Assembly: GCA_019239915.1 (NCBI GenBank)
Contig: JAFAZF010000003.1
Coordinates: 121,424-185,423 of the forward strand
Direction of reading: 5' to 3'
DNA: 64,000 nt
Origin: Sphingomonadaceae bacterium
GTDB lineage: Bacteria > Pseudomonadota > Alphaproteobacteria > Sphingomonadales > Sphingomonadaceae
This document shows positions 9,296 through 18,144 of the stretch, piece by piece. How positions within the stretch are numbered: the first letter of the stretch is position 1; each line of letters opens with the position of its first letter. Both the position numbers and the translations under genes were made by a program. The notes below the pieces were generated by a model that worked only from the letters and a program-made list of their open reading frames with translations, had not been told where the DNA came from and did no database searches.

Positions 9296-9607
9296 ATGGA
9301 GCCCCCTTATTATGCGGTGATCTTCACCTCGTCGCGCACCGAGGGTGACGACCTCGGCTATGGCGCGATGGCAGCCGAGATGGAGCGGCTCGCCGCCGCG
9401 CAGCCGGGCTATCTCGGCATCGAAGCCGCACGCGGCGGGGACGGTGCCGGCATCACCGTTTCCTACTGGCGAGACGTGGATGCGATCACCGCCTGGAAGC
9501 GCCAGGTCGATCATCTCGACGCGCAGCGGCACGGGCGCGAGCACTGGTACGTGCGCTATCGCGTCCGCATCGCGCGCGTCGAGCGCGATTACGCGTTCGA
9601 ACGCTAA
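9296..9607 (+). CDS. Antibiotic biosynthesis monooxygenase (ABM) domain protein
   Basis: A 103-residue single-domain ferredoxin-like barrel protein. The pattern YAVIFTSSRTEGDD...YLGIEAARG...ITVSYWRDVDAITAWK is typical of the ABM/heme-degrading-like fold, where members act as small oxygenases or as stress proteins without a known substrate. A strong AGGAGG site precedes the ATG, 25 bases after the peptidase stop, so the two are probably cotranscribed. Function is not assignable beyond the fold. Confidence 0.85.
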   Translation: MEPPYYAVIFTSSRTEGDDLGYGAMAAEMERLAAAQPGYLGIEAARGGDGAGITVSYWRDVDAITAWKRQVDHLDAQRHGREHWYVRYRVRIARVERDYAFER

Positions 9608-9704
9608 ACGCTCGCTTCCGCTCGATCGCTTTCGGCAATAGACAGCGGCGCATGGTGGGCAGCAGCAACAGGGCCGGCAGCGTCGACGCACGGCCCGCGC
9701 CGCG

Positions 9705-12047
9705 ATGATCGCGATCGGCGCCAAGACCGCGGTCGTCCTCGCACTGCTGCTGCTCGCGTGGTTGGCGGCCGCGGTGGCGGCGACGGTGTTCGGTCTCAAG
9801 CGGCTGCGCGCGGCGGCGGCCGACCAGCGCGAGGCGCGGCGGCTGCAGGCGTTGCTCGGGGCGTCGCCCGCGCTGCCGGTGACCGTCGCCGCGAACGGCA
9901 GGCTGCGTGGCGATCCGCGCATCGCCGAACGGCTGGCGCTGGGCGCGCTGCCGCAATCGATCGACGAGCTCGTTCTCGGCGTGGACGACGAGGATGGTGC
10001 CGCGCTTGTCCGCGCGGTCGAGAGCGCGCAGCGCACCGGCGATCGCATCACCGTGCCGCTGCGCGTTCGCTCATCCCATCTCGTGCTCACCGCGATCGGC
10101 GGGCCGGCGCCCGACGAGCCCGGCGCGGCGCTGTTCTGGCTGTTCGACATGAGCGAGAGCCAGCGCGAGATCGCGCGGCTCGGCGGCGAGGTCGGCGCGC
10201 TCGGCGGCACGCTCGACGCACTCACGGCGCTGATCGAGGCGGCGCCGATCCCGATGTGGCATCGCGGACCGGATTTGCGGCTCAGCCTCGTCAACGGCGC
10301 CTATGTCCGCGCCGTCGAGGGCGAAAGCGCTGCGGACGTGATCGCGCGCGGGCTCGAGCTCGTCGAGGGGCAGGGCGCCGGCAGCCCGATCGCGAGCGCG
10401 GCGGCGGCGCGCGACGAGGGCGAGATGTCGATCCGCACCGTGCCCGCGACGGTCGGCGGCGAGCGGCGGATGCTGCGCGTCGTCGACGTGCCGCTGGGGC
10501 CGAGCGGCATCGCCGGCTACGCGCTCGATATAGAGGAGCTGGAGGAGGCGCGCGCCGATCTCAGTCGCTTCGCCTCGGCGCAGCGCGAGATGCTTGATCG
10601 CCTCTCCGCCGGCGTCGCCCAGTTCGGCGCCGATCGCGGCCTCGTCTTCTGGAACCGGCCGTTCCTGCGGCTGTTCGCGATCAAGCCCGAATGGCTCGGC
10701 GACCGCCCCGAGTTCGAGCGCGTGCTCGATCGCATGCGCGAGACCGGCCGCGTGCCCGAATCGCGCGACTTCCCGGCATGGCGCGCCGAGCGGCGCGGCT
10801 GGTTCCAGGCGACCGACGCGATCGAGGAGAACTGGATGCTGCCGGGCGGCATGCATCTGCGCGTCGTGGCGCAGCCGCTGCCCGATGGCGGCCTGCTCGT
10901 GATCTTCGAGGACCGTACCGAGCAGGTCCAGCTCGAAAGCGCGCGCGACACGCTGCTGCGCGTCCGCACCGCGACGTTCAACAATCTGTTCGAGGCGATC
11001 GGCGTGTTCGCCGCCGATGGCCGCCTTCATCTCTGGAACAACCGCTTCGCCGAGGTCTGGGGGATCTCCGAGGAGGAGCTCACGCAGCATCCGCGCGTCG
11101 ATCAGCTGGTGAGCGCGGTCGCCAAGCGGCTGACCAACCCGGCGCGTGCCAACCTCATCCGCGAGCTCGTCCGCCTCGCCACCGTCGAGCGGCAGCAGCG
11201 CTCGGGCCGCGTCGCGCTGACCAACGGCCGCCATTACGAGTTCGCCGCGGTGCCGCTACCCGACGGCAACGCGCTGTTCACGATGCTCGACATCACCGAC
11301 AGCCGCCGCATCGAGGCTGCCCTTCGAGAACGTACCGAGGCGCTGGAGGAGGGCGATCGCGTCAAGACCGCCTTCATGGCCAATATGAGCTATGAGCTGC
11401 GCACCCCGCTCACCTCGATCGGCGGCTTCGCCGAGATGCTCGAGGCGGGCTATGCCGGCGCGCTGAGCGATACCGGCCGCGACTATGTCGGCGCGATCCT
11501 GCAGTCGGTCGGCCGGCTCGGCGGGCTGATCGACGACGTGCTCGATCTGACGCAAAGCGAGGCCGGCGCGCTGCCGCTCGCCGCCGAGCAGGTCGATCTC
11601 GCGCGCCTCACCCGCGATGCCGCCGACGACGTCCAGGACCGCGCGAACGACGCCGGCATCGATCTCGTCCAGTCGATCGACGCCTCGATCGGCAGCGTCA
11701 CCGGCGATCCCCGCCGCCTGCGCCAGGCGCTCGATCACGTCCTCGGCAACGCCGTCGATCATACGCCGGCGGGCGGCCGCGTGCTCGTCCATGCCGAAGG
11801 CGATGCCGAGGCGGCGCGGATCACGGTCTCGGACGACGGCCAGGGCATTTCCGCGCGCGAGCAGGCGCGCGTGTTCGATCGCTTCCATTCGGTCGCGCTC
11901 GGCACCCGCCCGCGCGATGGCGCGCTCGGCCTCGGCCTGCCGCTCACCCGCCAGTTCGTCGAGGCGCATGGCGGCCGCGTCACGCTCCAGTCCGAGCCGG
12001 GGCAGGGCACGACCGTGACGATCACGCTACCGCGGAAGGGTGTCTAG
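9705..12047 (+). CDS. divL: DivL-type PAS histidine-kinase-like protein with Tyr in place of the phosphoacceptor His
   Basis: A 780-residue membrane-anchored sensor kinase-like protein. One transmembrane segment (about 8-30) is followed by several PAS-like regions (about 180-270, 290-400, 430-520), a dimerisation helix and an ATPase domain with DHVLGNAVDH (N box), VSDDGQGIS (G1) and LGLGLPLTRQF (G2). The H box reads MSYELRTPL, so Tyr563 replaces the His that is normally phosphorylated. That substitution is the hallmark of Caulobacter DivL (about 770 residues), which regulates CckA and binds DivK to couple cell polarity to CtrA activity. Identity of length, domain order and the Tyr make the assignment strong; function here is by homology. 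Confidence 0.85.
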   Translation: MIAIGAKTAVVLALLLLAWLAAAVAATVFGLKRLRAAAADQREARRLQALLGASPALPVTVAANGRLRGDPRIAERLALGALPQSIDELVLGVDDEDGAALVRAVESAQRTGDRITVPLRVRSSHLVLTAIGGPAPDEPGAALFWLFDMSESQREIARLGGEVGALGGTLDALTALIEAAPIPMWHRGPDLRLSLVNGAYVRAVEGESAADVIARGLELVEGQGAGSPIASAAAARDEGEMSIRTVPATVGGERRMLRVVDVPLGPSGIAGYALDIEELEEARADLSRFASAQREMLDRLSAGVAQFGADRGLVFWNRPFLRLFAIKPEWLGDRPEFERVLDRMRETGRVPESRDFPAWRAERRGWFQATDAIEENWMLPGGMHLRVVAQPLPDGGLLVIFEDRTEQVQLESARDTLLRVRTATFNNLFEAIGVFAADGRLHLWNNRFAEVWGISEEELTQHPRVDQLVSAVAKRLTNPARANLIRELVRLATVERQQRSGRVALTNGRHYEFAAVPLPDGNALFTMLDITDSRRIEAALRERTEALEEGDRVKTAFMANMSYELRTPLTSIGGFAEMLEAGYAGALSDTGRDYVGAILQSVGRLGGLIDDVLDLTQSEAGALPLAAEQVDLARLTRDAADDVQDRANDAGIDLVQSIDASIGSVTGDPRRLRQALDHVLGNAVDHTPAGGRVLVHAEGDAEAARITVSDDGQGISAREQARVFDRFHSVALGTRPRDGALGLGLPLTRQFVEAHGGRVTLQSEPGQGTTVTITLPRKGV

Positions 12048-12858
12048 ACCGAGGATTGCCGAAGTTGGATCGGCCGCTATCGCCCCAGTAGCAGACGTTC
12101 ATCCCCCCTCCCTGGAAGGGAGGGGAGCTAGCGGCAGCTAGCCACCAAAAGCGGCCATTTGACCGCTTCGAACATACCAAGAACATCCTTGACAATTCGT
12201 CCCGATTCCGCTAAAAGCCGCGCCGTCGCGCAAGGCTTCTGACGAGAGGCCGACACGCGGCGGGATGGGACGACGCGGGGCCACGCGTCGCGATCGTCCG
12301 GACGGCCGGCGCGCCAGGGTTCGGGGTCGAAAATCCTGAAGCATCGTAAGTTCAACCAGGCCAGCGCCAAGCTGCCATGCTCGTGCTCTTATGTGCATGG
12401 CCCACGGCGTCCGCCACAACGAGCCAGTTCCCGCCGCCGGCCCGATGCGCCGACGGAAATGGGCGAGGTGCTCCCGCCGGAAAACTGGGACACCGGCAAA
12501 GCCCCGAGGGCCGCGAGGCACGCGAGGGGCGCCGGCCGTTTCTCCCGCTCTGAGCCGAGCAACCGGAGAGGTGCGCGCGCATTTCCAACAGCCTTGATCC
12601 CTCTCGCGCAATCCGGGGAAGATCGGTTTGATCTTGCGTTCGTGCTGAGAGCCGCTGAGCCCTTCGACCGCCTGCCAAGGCAGGCGTTCAGGATAACTTC
12701 GATGCTGCGTATCGACGTCGAAGCGGCGTCTCGAAGCACGGCCACACGCCCTTCGAGACGGGCCTTCGACTGCGCTTCGGTTCGCTTCGCTTCGCTTGGT
12801 TCCTCCTCATGGTAACCGGTGATTCAAATCGGCGCGGCGTTGCTCTACGGCTGTTCCC
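12048..12858. other. 811-bp intergenic stretch without a recognisable gene
   Basis: Between divL and tsaE. A perfect small palindrome CCCTCCCTGGAAGGGAGG lies at 12108-12125. From about 12625 to 12795 there are degenerate copies of the TTCGA-type palindromes, ending in a tandem CTTCG/CGCTT run near 12780-12800. The rest opens into several overlapping ORFs on both strands, none with a family signature or good ribosome site. It could be a dispersed repeat or decayed insertion. Confidence 0.5.
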
Positions 12859-13317
12859 GTGCTCCATCTCCCCGATCCCGCGGCCACCGAGGCTGCCGGT
12901 GCCGCGCTCGGCCGCGTGCTGCGCGCGGGCGACGTCGTCGCGCTCCACGGCGATCTCGGCGCGGGCAAGACGACGTTCGCGCGCGGGCTGCTCGCGGCGC
13001 TCGGGCTCGCGGGCGAGGCGCCCAGCCCGACCTTCGCGATCATCCAGCCATATGCGCCGCCCGAGGTCCGTCTGCCGCTCGCGCACGTCGATCTCTACCG
13101 AATCGAAGAGCCGCAAGAGCTCGCGGAACTCGGCCTCGACGATCTCCGCGAGGGGGGCGCCTTGGTGATCGAATGGCCCGAGCGGCTGGGCGACGCCCTG
13201 TGGCCGGACGCGCTCCGCCTGTCGCTCGCCGCCGCGCCGGACGGCGGCCGCGCCTTGACTTGGGCCGCCGCCCCGGCATGGGAGGGGCGATGGCCGCCGC
13301 CGCTCCCGTTCCGCTGA
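12859..13317 (+). CDS. tsaE: tRNA threonylcarbamoyladenosine biosynthesis ATPase TsaE
   Basis: A 152-residue P-loop ATPase that works with TsaB and TsaD to place the t6A modification on ANN-decoding tRNAs. The Walker A motif GDLGAGKTTFARG (about 31-43), the SPTFAI switch and the downstream HVDLYRIEEPQELAELGL segment are diagnostic. The start codon is GTG. Its stop lies seven bases before amgK, and the group tsaE-amgK-murU-addB-addA is tightly packed. Confidence 0.95.
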   Translation: MLHLPDPAATEAAGAALGRVLRAGDVVALHGDLGAGKTTFARGLLAALGLAGEAPSPTFAIIQPYAPPEVRLPLAHVDLYRIEEPQELAELGLDDLREGGALVIEWPERLGDALWPDALRLSLAAAPDGGRALTWAAAPAWEGRWPPPLPFR

Positions 13318-13324
13318 TGCGCCG

Positions 13325-14302
13325 ATGATCCCGCCGCCGCACGCGCCCGCCTTCCTCGCCGCGAACGGCTGGGGCGGTGCCGAGATCAGGCCGCTCGCGG
13401 GCGATGCCTCGTTCCGCCGTTATTTCCGCGTCCTGGCGCCGGGCCGCACCGCGGTGCTGATGGACGCGCCGCCCGCGCACGAGGATGTCGGCCCCTTCCT
13501 CCATGTCGCGCAGCATCTGATCGCGCGCGGCTTCTCGGCGCCGCGCGCGCTTGCCGAGGATCGCGCCGGCGGCCTGTTGCTGCTCGACGATTTCGGCGAT
13601 CGCCTCGTCGGGCCGCTACTCCGCGACGAGCCGGCGCTGGAGGAGGGCATCTATCGCGACGCCGTCGCGCTGCTGGTCGAGCTCGCCAAGATCGCCGAGA
13701 CGAGCGGCTTCGCCCCCTATGACCGTGCCGTCCTGCGGCGCGAGGTGGCGCTGTTCCCGGACTGGTATGCGCCGGCGCTCGCGCTGGACGTCGACCGCGA
13801 CGGCTTCAAAAAGGCGTGGGACGCGGTGCTCGGCGCGGTCGACAGCCCGGCGGCGCCGGTGCTGGTGCTGCGCGACTATCATGCCGACAACATCATGCTG
13901 CTCGATCGGCCCGGGCTGCGGCGGCTGGGGCTGCTCGATTTTCAGGACGCGCTCGCCGGCCACCCCGCCTACGATCTCGTCTCGCTGCTGCAGGATGCGC
14001 GGCGCGACGTCGCGCCGGCGCTCGAAGCGGCGATGCTCGATCACTATGCGCGGCTGGCCGGCGGCATCGATCGCGCCGCCTACGAGATCCTCGGCGCGCA
14101 GCGGAACACCAAGATCCTCGGCATCTTCACGCGGCTGTGGAAGCGCGACGGCAAGGCCAGCTATCTGCCGATGCAGCCGCGCGTGTGGGGCTATCTCGAG
14201 CGCAATCTCGCGCATCCGGCGCTCGCGCCCGTCGCCGAATGGTATGCGCGCAACGTGGCCGCCGAATTCCGCGCCGCCGCCTGGGAGCCGCTGCCCGCAT
14301 GA
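13325..14302 (+). CDS. amgK: N-acetylmuramate/N-acetylglucosamine anomeric kinase AmgK
   Basis: A 325-residue aminoglycoside-phosphotransferase-fold kinase. The catalytic Brenner loop is LRDYHADNIM and the metal-binding motif LLDFQDALAGHPAYDL. With the following gene murU it forms the cell-wall recycling bypass known from Pseudomonas, in which AmgK phosphorylates MurNAc at the anomeric carbon and MurU converts the product to UDP-MurNAc; this route can lower fosfomycin sensitivity. The ATGA overlap with murU indicates coupling. Confidence 0.9.
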   Translation: MIPPPHAPAFLAANGWGGAEIRPLAGDASFRRYFRVLAPGRTAVLMDAPPAHEDVGPFLHVAQHLIARGFSAPRALAEDRAGGLLLLDDFGDRLVGPLLRDEPALEEGIYRDAVALLVELAKIAETSGFAPYDRAVLRREVALFPDWYAPALALDVDRDGFKKAWDAVLGAVDSPAAPVLVLRDYHADNIMLLDRPGLRRLGLLDFQDALAGHPAYDLVSLLQDARRDVAPALEAAMLDHYARLAGGIDRAAYEILGAQRNTKILGIFTRLWKRDGKASYLPMQPRVWGYLERNLAHPALAPVAEWYARNVAAEFRAAAWEPLPA

Positions 14303-15072
14303 GCCGTTTCGCCAAGCCGCTCGCGCTGCGCCCCGATCCGCGCGTCGATGCCGCAGCACCGCTGCCGGATACCGCGATGGTCCTCGCCGCCGGGCTCGGC
14401 CTCCGAATGCGCCCGCTCACCGTCGACAGGCCGAAGGCGCTCGTCGAGGTCGCAGGAAAGCCGCTGATCGACCATGTCCTGGATCGGCTCGAAGCGGCGG
14501 GGATCGCCCGCATCGTCGTCAACGTCCATTATCTCGCCGATGCCATGGAGGCGCATCTCCGCAGGCGGCGCGGCGCGGCGGAGATCGTCATCTGCGACGA
14601 GCGCGCCGAGCTGCTCGAGACCGGCGGCGGCCTCGCGCATGCGCTGCCGCTGCTCGGCGACAAGCCGTTCTACGTCGTCAACGCCGACAATCTCTGGCTC
14701 GATGGGCCGGCCGACACGCTGCGGCTGCTCGCCAACCGCTGGGACGGCGACGCGATGGACGCGCTGCTGCTCGTCGTGCCGTTCGCACGGGCGAACTGCC
14801 ACAAGGGCATGGGCGATTTCCACATGGATGGCGCCGGCCGGATCGCGCGCCGGCGCGCGGGCCGCGTCGCGCCGTTCGTCTACACCGGCATCCAGCTCGT
14901 CGCGCCACGCTTCCTCGCAGACGCGCCCGGCGGCGCCTTCTCGACGAACATCCTCTGGAACCGGGCGATCGAGGCGGACCGCTGCTTCGGCGTCGTCCAC
15001 CAGGGGCTGTGGTTCGACGTCGGCACGCCCGCCGCCATCCCGGTGACGGAGGCGATGCTCGCCGATGGCTGA
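14299..15072 (+). CDS. murU: N-acetylmuramate-1-phosphate uridylyltransferase MurU
   Basis: A 257-residue nucleotidyltransferase. The N-terminal pyrophosphorylase motif AAGLGLRMRPLTVDRPKAL (about 30-48) binds UTP; DNLWLDGP holds the metal-binding aspartate region. It completes the peptidoglycan recycling bypass begun by AmgK, producing UDP-MurNAc. Annotation pipelines often call this family mannose-1-phosphate guanylyltransferase; the partner gene amgK favours MurU. Confidence 0.9.
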   Translation: MSRFAKPLALRPDPRVDAAAPLPDTAMVLAAGLGLRMRPLTVDRPKALVEVAGKPLIDHVLDRLEAAGIARIVVNVHYLADAMEAHLRRRRGAAEIVICDERAELLETGGGLAHALPLLGDKPFYVVNADNLWLDGPADTLRLLANRWDGDAMDALLLVVPFARANCHKGMGDFHMDGAGRIARRRAGRVAPFVYTGIQLVAPRFLADAPGGAFSTNILWNRAIEADRCFGVVHQGLWFDVGTPAAIPVTEAMLADG

Positions 15073-15094
15073 GGGCCAGAGGCCGACAGCAGAC

Positions 15095-15172
15095 CCGTTC
15101 GTCCCGAGCGAAGTCGAGGGACGTGCCACACGCGCATCGCCTACGTGTCTCGACTTCGCTCGACGCGAACGG
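15095..15172. repeat. REP-like imperfect palindrome, CGAGCGAAGTCGAGG type
   Basis: Arms CCGTTCGTCCCGAGCGAAGT and ACTTCGCTCGACGCGAACGG form an inverted repeat. It ends eight bases before the TTG start of addB. Sister copies are at 37460-37758 and 58280. Confidence 0.8.
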
Positions 15173-15180
15173 ATTGAGGA

Positions 15181-18144
15181 TTGACCGGGGAACGAGCCGA
15201 CGGTCCGACCTCCGCGTCCATCCAGCCGCGCGTCTTCACCATCCCCGCGCATCGCGCCTTTTCCGATGCGCTCGTCGCCGGGCTGCTGGCGCGGACGCGC
15301 GGCGATCCGCTCGGGCTTTCGCGCGCGCTGATCCTGCTGCCCAACAACCGCGCGATCCGCGCCGTGCAGGATGCGTTCGTACGCCGCGCGACCAACGGCC
15401 TGATCCTGCCGCGCCTCGTCGCGATCGGCGATCCCGATCTCGACGAGGCGATCGGCGCCGCGCTCGATCCGATCGAGGGTGATGACCCGATCCCGCCAGC
15501 GATCGACCCGATGGCGCGGCGGATGATCCTCGCGCGGCTGATCGAGGAGGAGCGCGCCCGCGTGCGCGATCCGGTCGATGGTGTCGAGGCGGTGCGGCTC
15601 GCCGCCGATGTCGCGCGCACGATCGATCAGCTCGCGGTCGAGAAGAAGAGCGTGGACGATCTGCTCGCGCTCGATCGCAGCGGCGAGCTCGCGGTGCATT
15701 GGCAGCGCGCCTACGCCACCTTCGCGGTGGTGGCGACGCGCTGGCCGGCCGAACTCGAACGGCTCGGCCGCATCGATCTCTCCGATCGTCGCGACCAGCT
15801 GCTCGCGGCGGCGGAGCGGCGCTGGCGCGCGGCGCCGCCGGACGGGCCGGTGATCGCCGCCGGCATCGCGACGCCGGCGCCGGCGGTGGCGGCGCTGCTC
15901 GGCCGGATCGCGGCGCTGGAGCAGGGCATGGTCGTGTTCCCGGCGCTCGATCTCGCCGTGCCGGAGGAGGAGTGGCAGGCGCTCGGCCCGCATGCGTCCG
16001 ATCCCGCGACGGGCGCGCGGCAACGCTCGATCGAGACGCACCCGCAGTTCGCGCTCAAGCTGCTGCTGCAGCGCATGGGCGTGGCGCGAGGCGAGGTGGC
16101 GCTCTGGCGCGGCGGCGGGTGCGCGGCGGCATCGCCGGCACGCAGCCGCGCGATCGGCAACGCGATGGCGCCCGCAGAATATAGCCACAAATGGCAGGCG
16201 CTGAAGCCGGCGGATCGGCGGCTGACCGGCGTGCGCGCGCTCGAGCTCGCGACCCCTGCCGAGGAGGCGCAAGCGATCGCCATCGCGATCCGCGAGGCGC
16301 TGGAGACGCCGGCGCGCACGGTGGCGCTGGTGACGCCCGATCGCGGGCTGGCGCGGCGCGTCTCGGCGCATCTCCAGCGCTGGGGGATCGCGGCGGACGA
16401 CAGCGCCGGGCGGCCGCTCTCGGCGACGCCGCCGGGCGCCTTCCTGGTGATGCTGGCGCGGGCGGCGGCGGAGCGCTGGGCGCCGGTACCGTTGCTCGCG
16501 CTGCTCAAGCATCCGCTGGTGAAGGCCGGCGCGGGCAGGGCGGCCTGGCTCGCCGAGGTGCGGCGGCTGGACGCGGCGTTGCGCGGGCCGCGGCCGCCAG
16601 CGGGGCTGGATGGCGTGCTGGGCTATCTCGGCGAGACCGCCGACTGGTTTGGCGGCGTCGCCGGGATGCTGCGCCCGCTCGACGAGGCCTATGTCCGTCA
16701 CGAGCCGCCGACCACGCTAATCGCGCGCCTCCGCGAGGCCGCGGATGCGCTCTGCGGCGAGGCGCTGTGGGCGGGCCCCGACGGGCGCGCCGCCGCCGAG
16801 CTGTTCGAGACGATCGAGCGCGAGCTGCCGGCCGGCCCGCGCGGCCTCGCGCCCGAAACCATCGCGCCGCTGCTGGAGCGGCTGATGGGCGAGATCGCGG
16901 TGCGGCCGCCGCAAGGCGGTCATCCGCGCGTCGCGATCTGGGGCCTGATCGAGGCGCAACTTCAGCACGCCGATCTCGTCATCATGGGCGGGCTCAACGA
17001 GGGCATGTGGCCGGCGCCGCCCGCACCCGATCCGTGGCTGGGCCCGGGCATCCGCGCCGCGCTCGGCCTCTCGGGGCTGGAGCGCCGCATCGGCCTCGCC
17101 GCGCACGGCTTTGCGAGCCTGCTCGGCTCTCCCCGCGTGCTCGTCACGCGGGCGCGGCGCGATGCCCGCGCACCGGCGATCGCGTCGCGCTTCTGGCTGC
17201 GGCTCGAGGCGATGACCGGCGGCATGACGCGCGAGCCGCGCATCGGCCGCTGGGCGAAGCTGCTCGACTGGGCCGCCGACTTCAAGCCCGCCGAGCGGCC
17301 GAAGCCGCGCCCGCCGCTCGCCGCGCGCCCCAAGACGATCCACGTCACCAAGCTCGATCGGCTCCAGGCCGATCCCTTCGCCTTCTATGCCGACGCGATC
17401 CTGCGGCTGAAGAGCTGGGACGCGGTCGATGCCGAGCCGAGCGCGGCATGGCGCGGCAGCGAGGTCCACGCCGTGCTCGAAGCCTGGTGGAACGAGGACC
17501 GGTGCGATCCCGCCAAGCTCCGCGCGCGCGCCGAAGCGCTGCTCGCGCGTGCCGACACGCACCCGGTCGTACGCGCGCTGTGGACGCCGCGGCTGATCGA
17601 GGCGATCGAGTGGATCGCGCAGCAGACCGCCGACGATCTCGCCGCCGGCCGCCGGCCGATCGCCGCCGAACTTTCGGGCGAGGCGGAGGCGGGCGGGGTG
17701 ACGCTCAAGGGCCGCGTCGATCGCATCGATCGCGCCGCCGACGGCAGCCTCGCGATCGTCGACTACAAGACCGGTCAGCCGCCCTCAAGCAAGGCGGTGG
17801 CGAACGGCTATGCGATGCAGCTCGGCCTGCTCGGGCTGATCGCCGAGCGCGGCGGGTTCGAGGGCGTCGCGGGCGTTGCCGGCGCGTTCGAATATTGGTC
17901 GCTGGCGTCGAAAGCGGGCGCGCTCGGCTTCGTGCAGAGCCCGGTGCTCGGCCGTAGCGCGCTGATCGCGCCCGAGGATTTCACGAGAAACGCCGAAGCG
18001 AAATTGCGCGATGCGGCGGCGAAGTGGCTGCTCGGCGAGGAGCCGTTCATCGCCAAGCTTCATCCCGAATATGCCCCTTATGCCGACTATGACCAGCTGA
18101 TGCGGCTCGACGAATGGTATGGCCGCCAGGGGGATGCGGCATGA
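15181..18144 (+). CDS. addB: Double-strand break repair protein AddB (alphaproteobacterial type)
   Basis: A 987-residue subunit of the AddAB helicase-nuclease that processes broken DNA ends for recombination. The N-terminal part is an inactivated helicase-like region; the C-terminus holds a RecB-like nuclease with GRVDRIDRAADGS and IVDYKTGQ (catalytic Asp and Lys, residues about 850-872). The start is TTG at 15181: an in-frame stop lies six bases upstream and no ATG or GTG is available for a long way downstream, so the unusual codon is forced. A REP-like palindrome ends just before it. The stop overlaps the addA start (ATGA). Confidence 0.93.
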   Translation: MTGERADGPTSASIQPRVFTIPAHRAFSDALVAGLLARTRGDPLGLSRALILLPNNRAIRAVQDAFVRRATNGLILPRLVAIGDPDLDEAIGAALDPIEGDDPIPPAIDPMARRMILARLIEEERARVRDPVDGVEAVRLAADVARTIDQLAVEKKSVDDLLALDRSGELAVHWQRAYATFAVVATRWPAELERLGRIDLSDRRDQLLAAAERRWRAAPPDGPVIAAGIATPAPAVAALLGRIAALEQGMVVFPALDLAVPEEEWQALGPHASDPATGARQRSIETHPQFALKLLLQRMGVARGEVALWRGGGCAAASPARSRAIGNAMAPAEYSHKWQALKPADRRLTGVRALELATPAEEAQAIAIAIREALETPARTVALVTPDRGLARRVSAHLQRWGIAADDSAGRPLSATPPGAFLVMLARAAAERWAPVPLLALLKHPLVKAGAGRAAWLAEVRRLDAALRGPRPPAGLDGVLGYLGETADWFGGVAGMLRPLDEAYVRHEPPTTLIARLREAADALCGEALWAGPDGRAAAELFETIERELPAGPRGLAPETIAPLLERLMGEIAVRPPQGGHPRVAIWGLIEAQLQHADLVIMGGLNEGMWPAPPAPDPWLGPGIRAALGLSGLERRIGLAAHGFASLLGSPRVLVTRARRDARAPAIASRFWLRLEAMTGGMTREPRIGRWAKLLDWAADFKPAERPKPRPPLAARPKTIHVTKLDRLQADPFAFYADAILRLKSWDAVDAEPSAAWRGSEVHAVLEAWWNEDRCDPAKLRARAEALLARADTHPVVRALWTPRLIEAIEWIAQQTADDLAAGRRPIAAELSGEAEAGGVTLKGRVDRIDRAADGSLAIVDYKTGQPPSSKAVANGYAMQLGLLGLIAERGGFEGVAGVAGAFEYWSLASKAGALGFVQSPVLGRSALIAPEDFTRNAEAKLRDAAAKWLLGEEPFIAKLHPEYAPYADYDQLMRLDEWYGRQGDAA

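Noticed and set aside
12389..12745. Open frames on both strands in the divL-tsaE gap
   Set aside because: They overlap each other in several frames and include repeat-derived residues; no coding signature.
14191..16701. An 836-residue minus-strand frame opposite murU and addB
   Set aside because: Same codon-bias shadow; it crosses two well-supported genes and a repeat.
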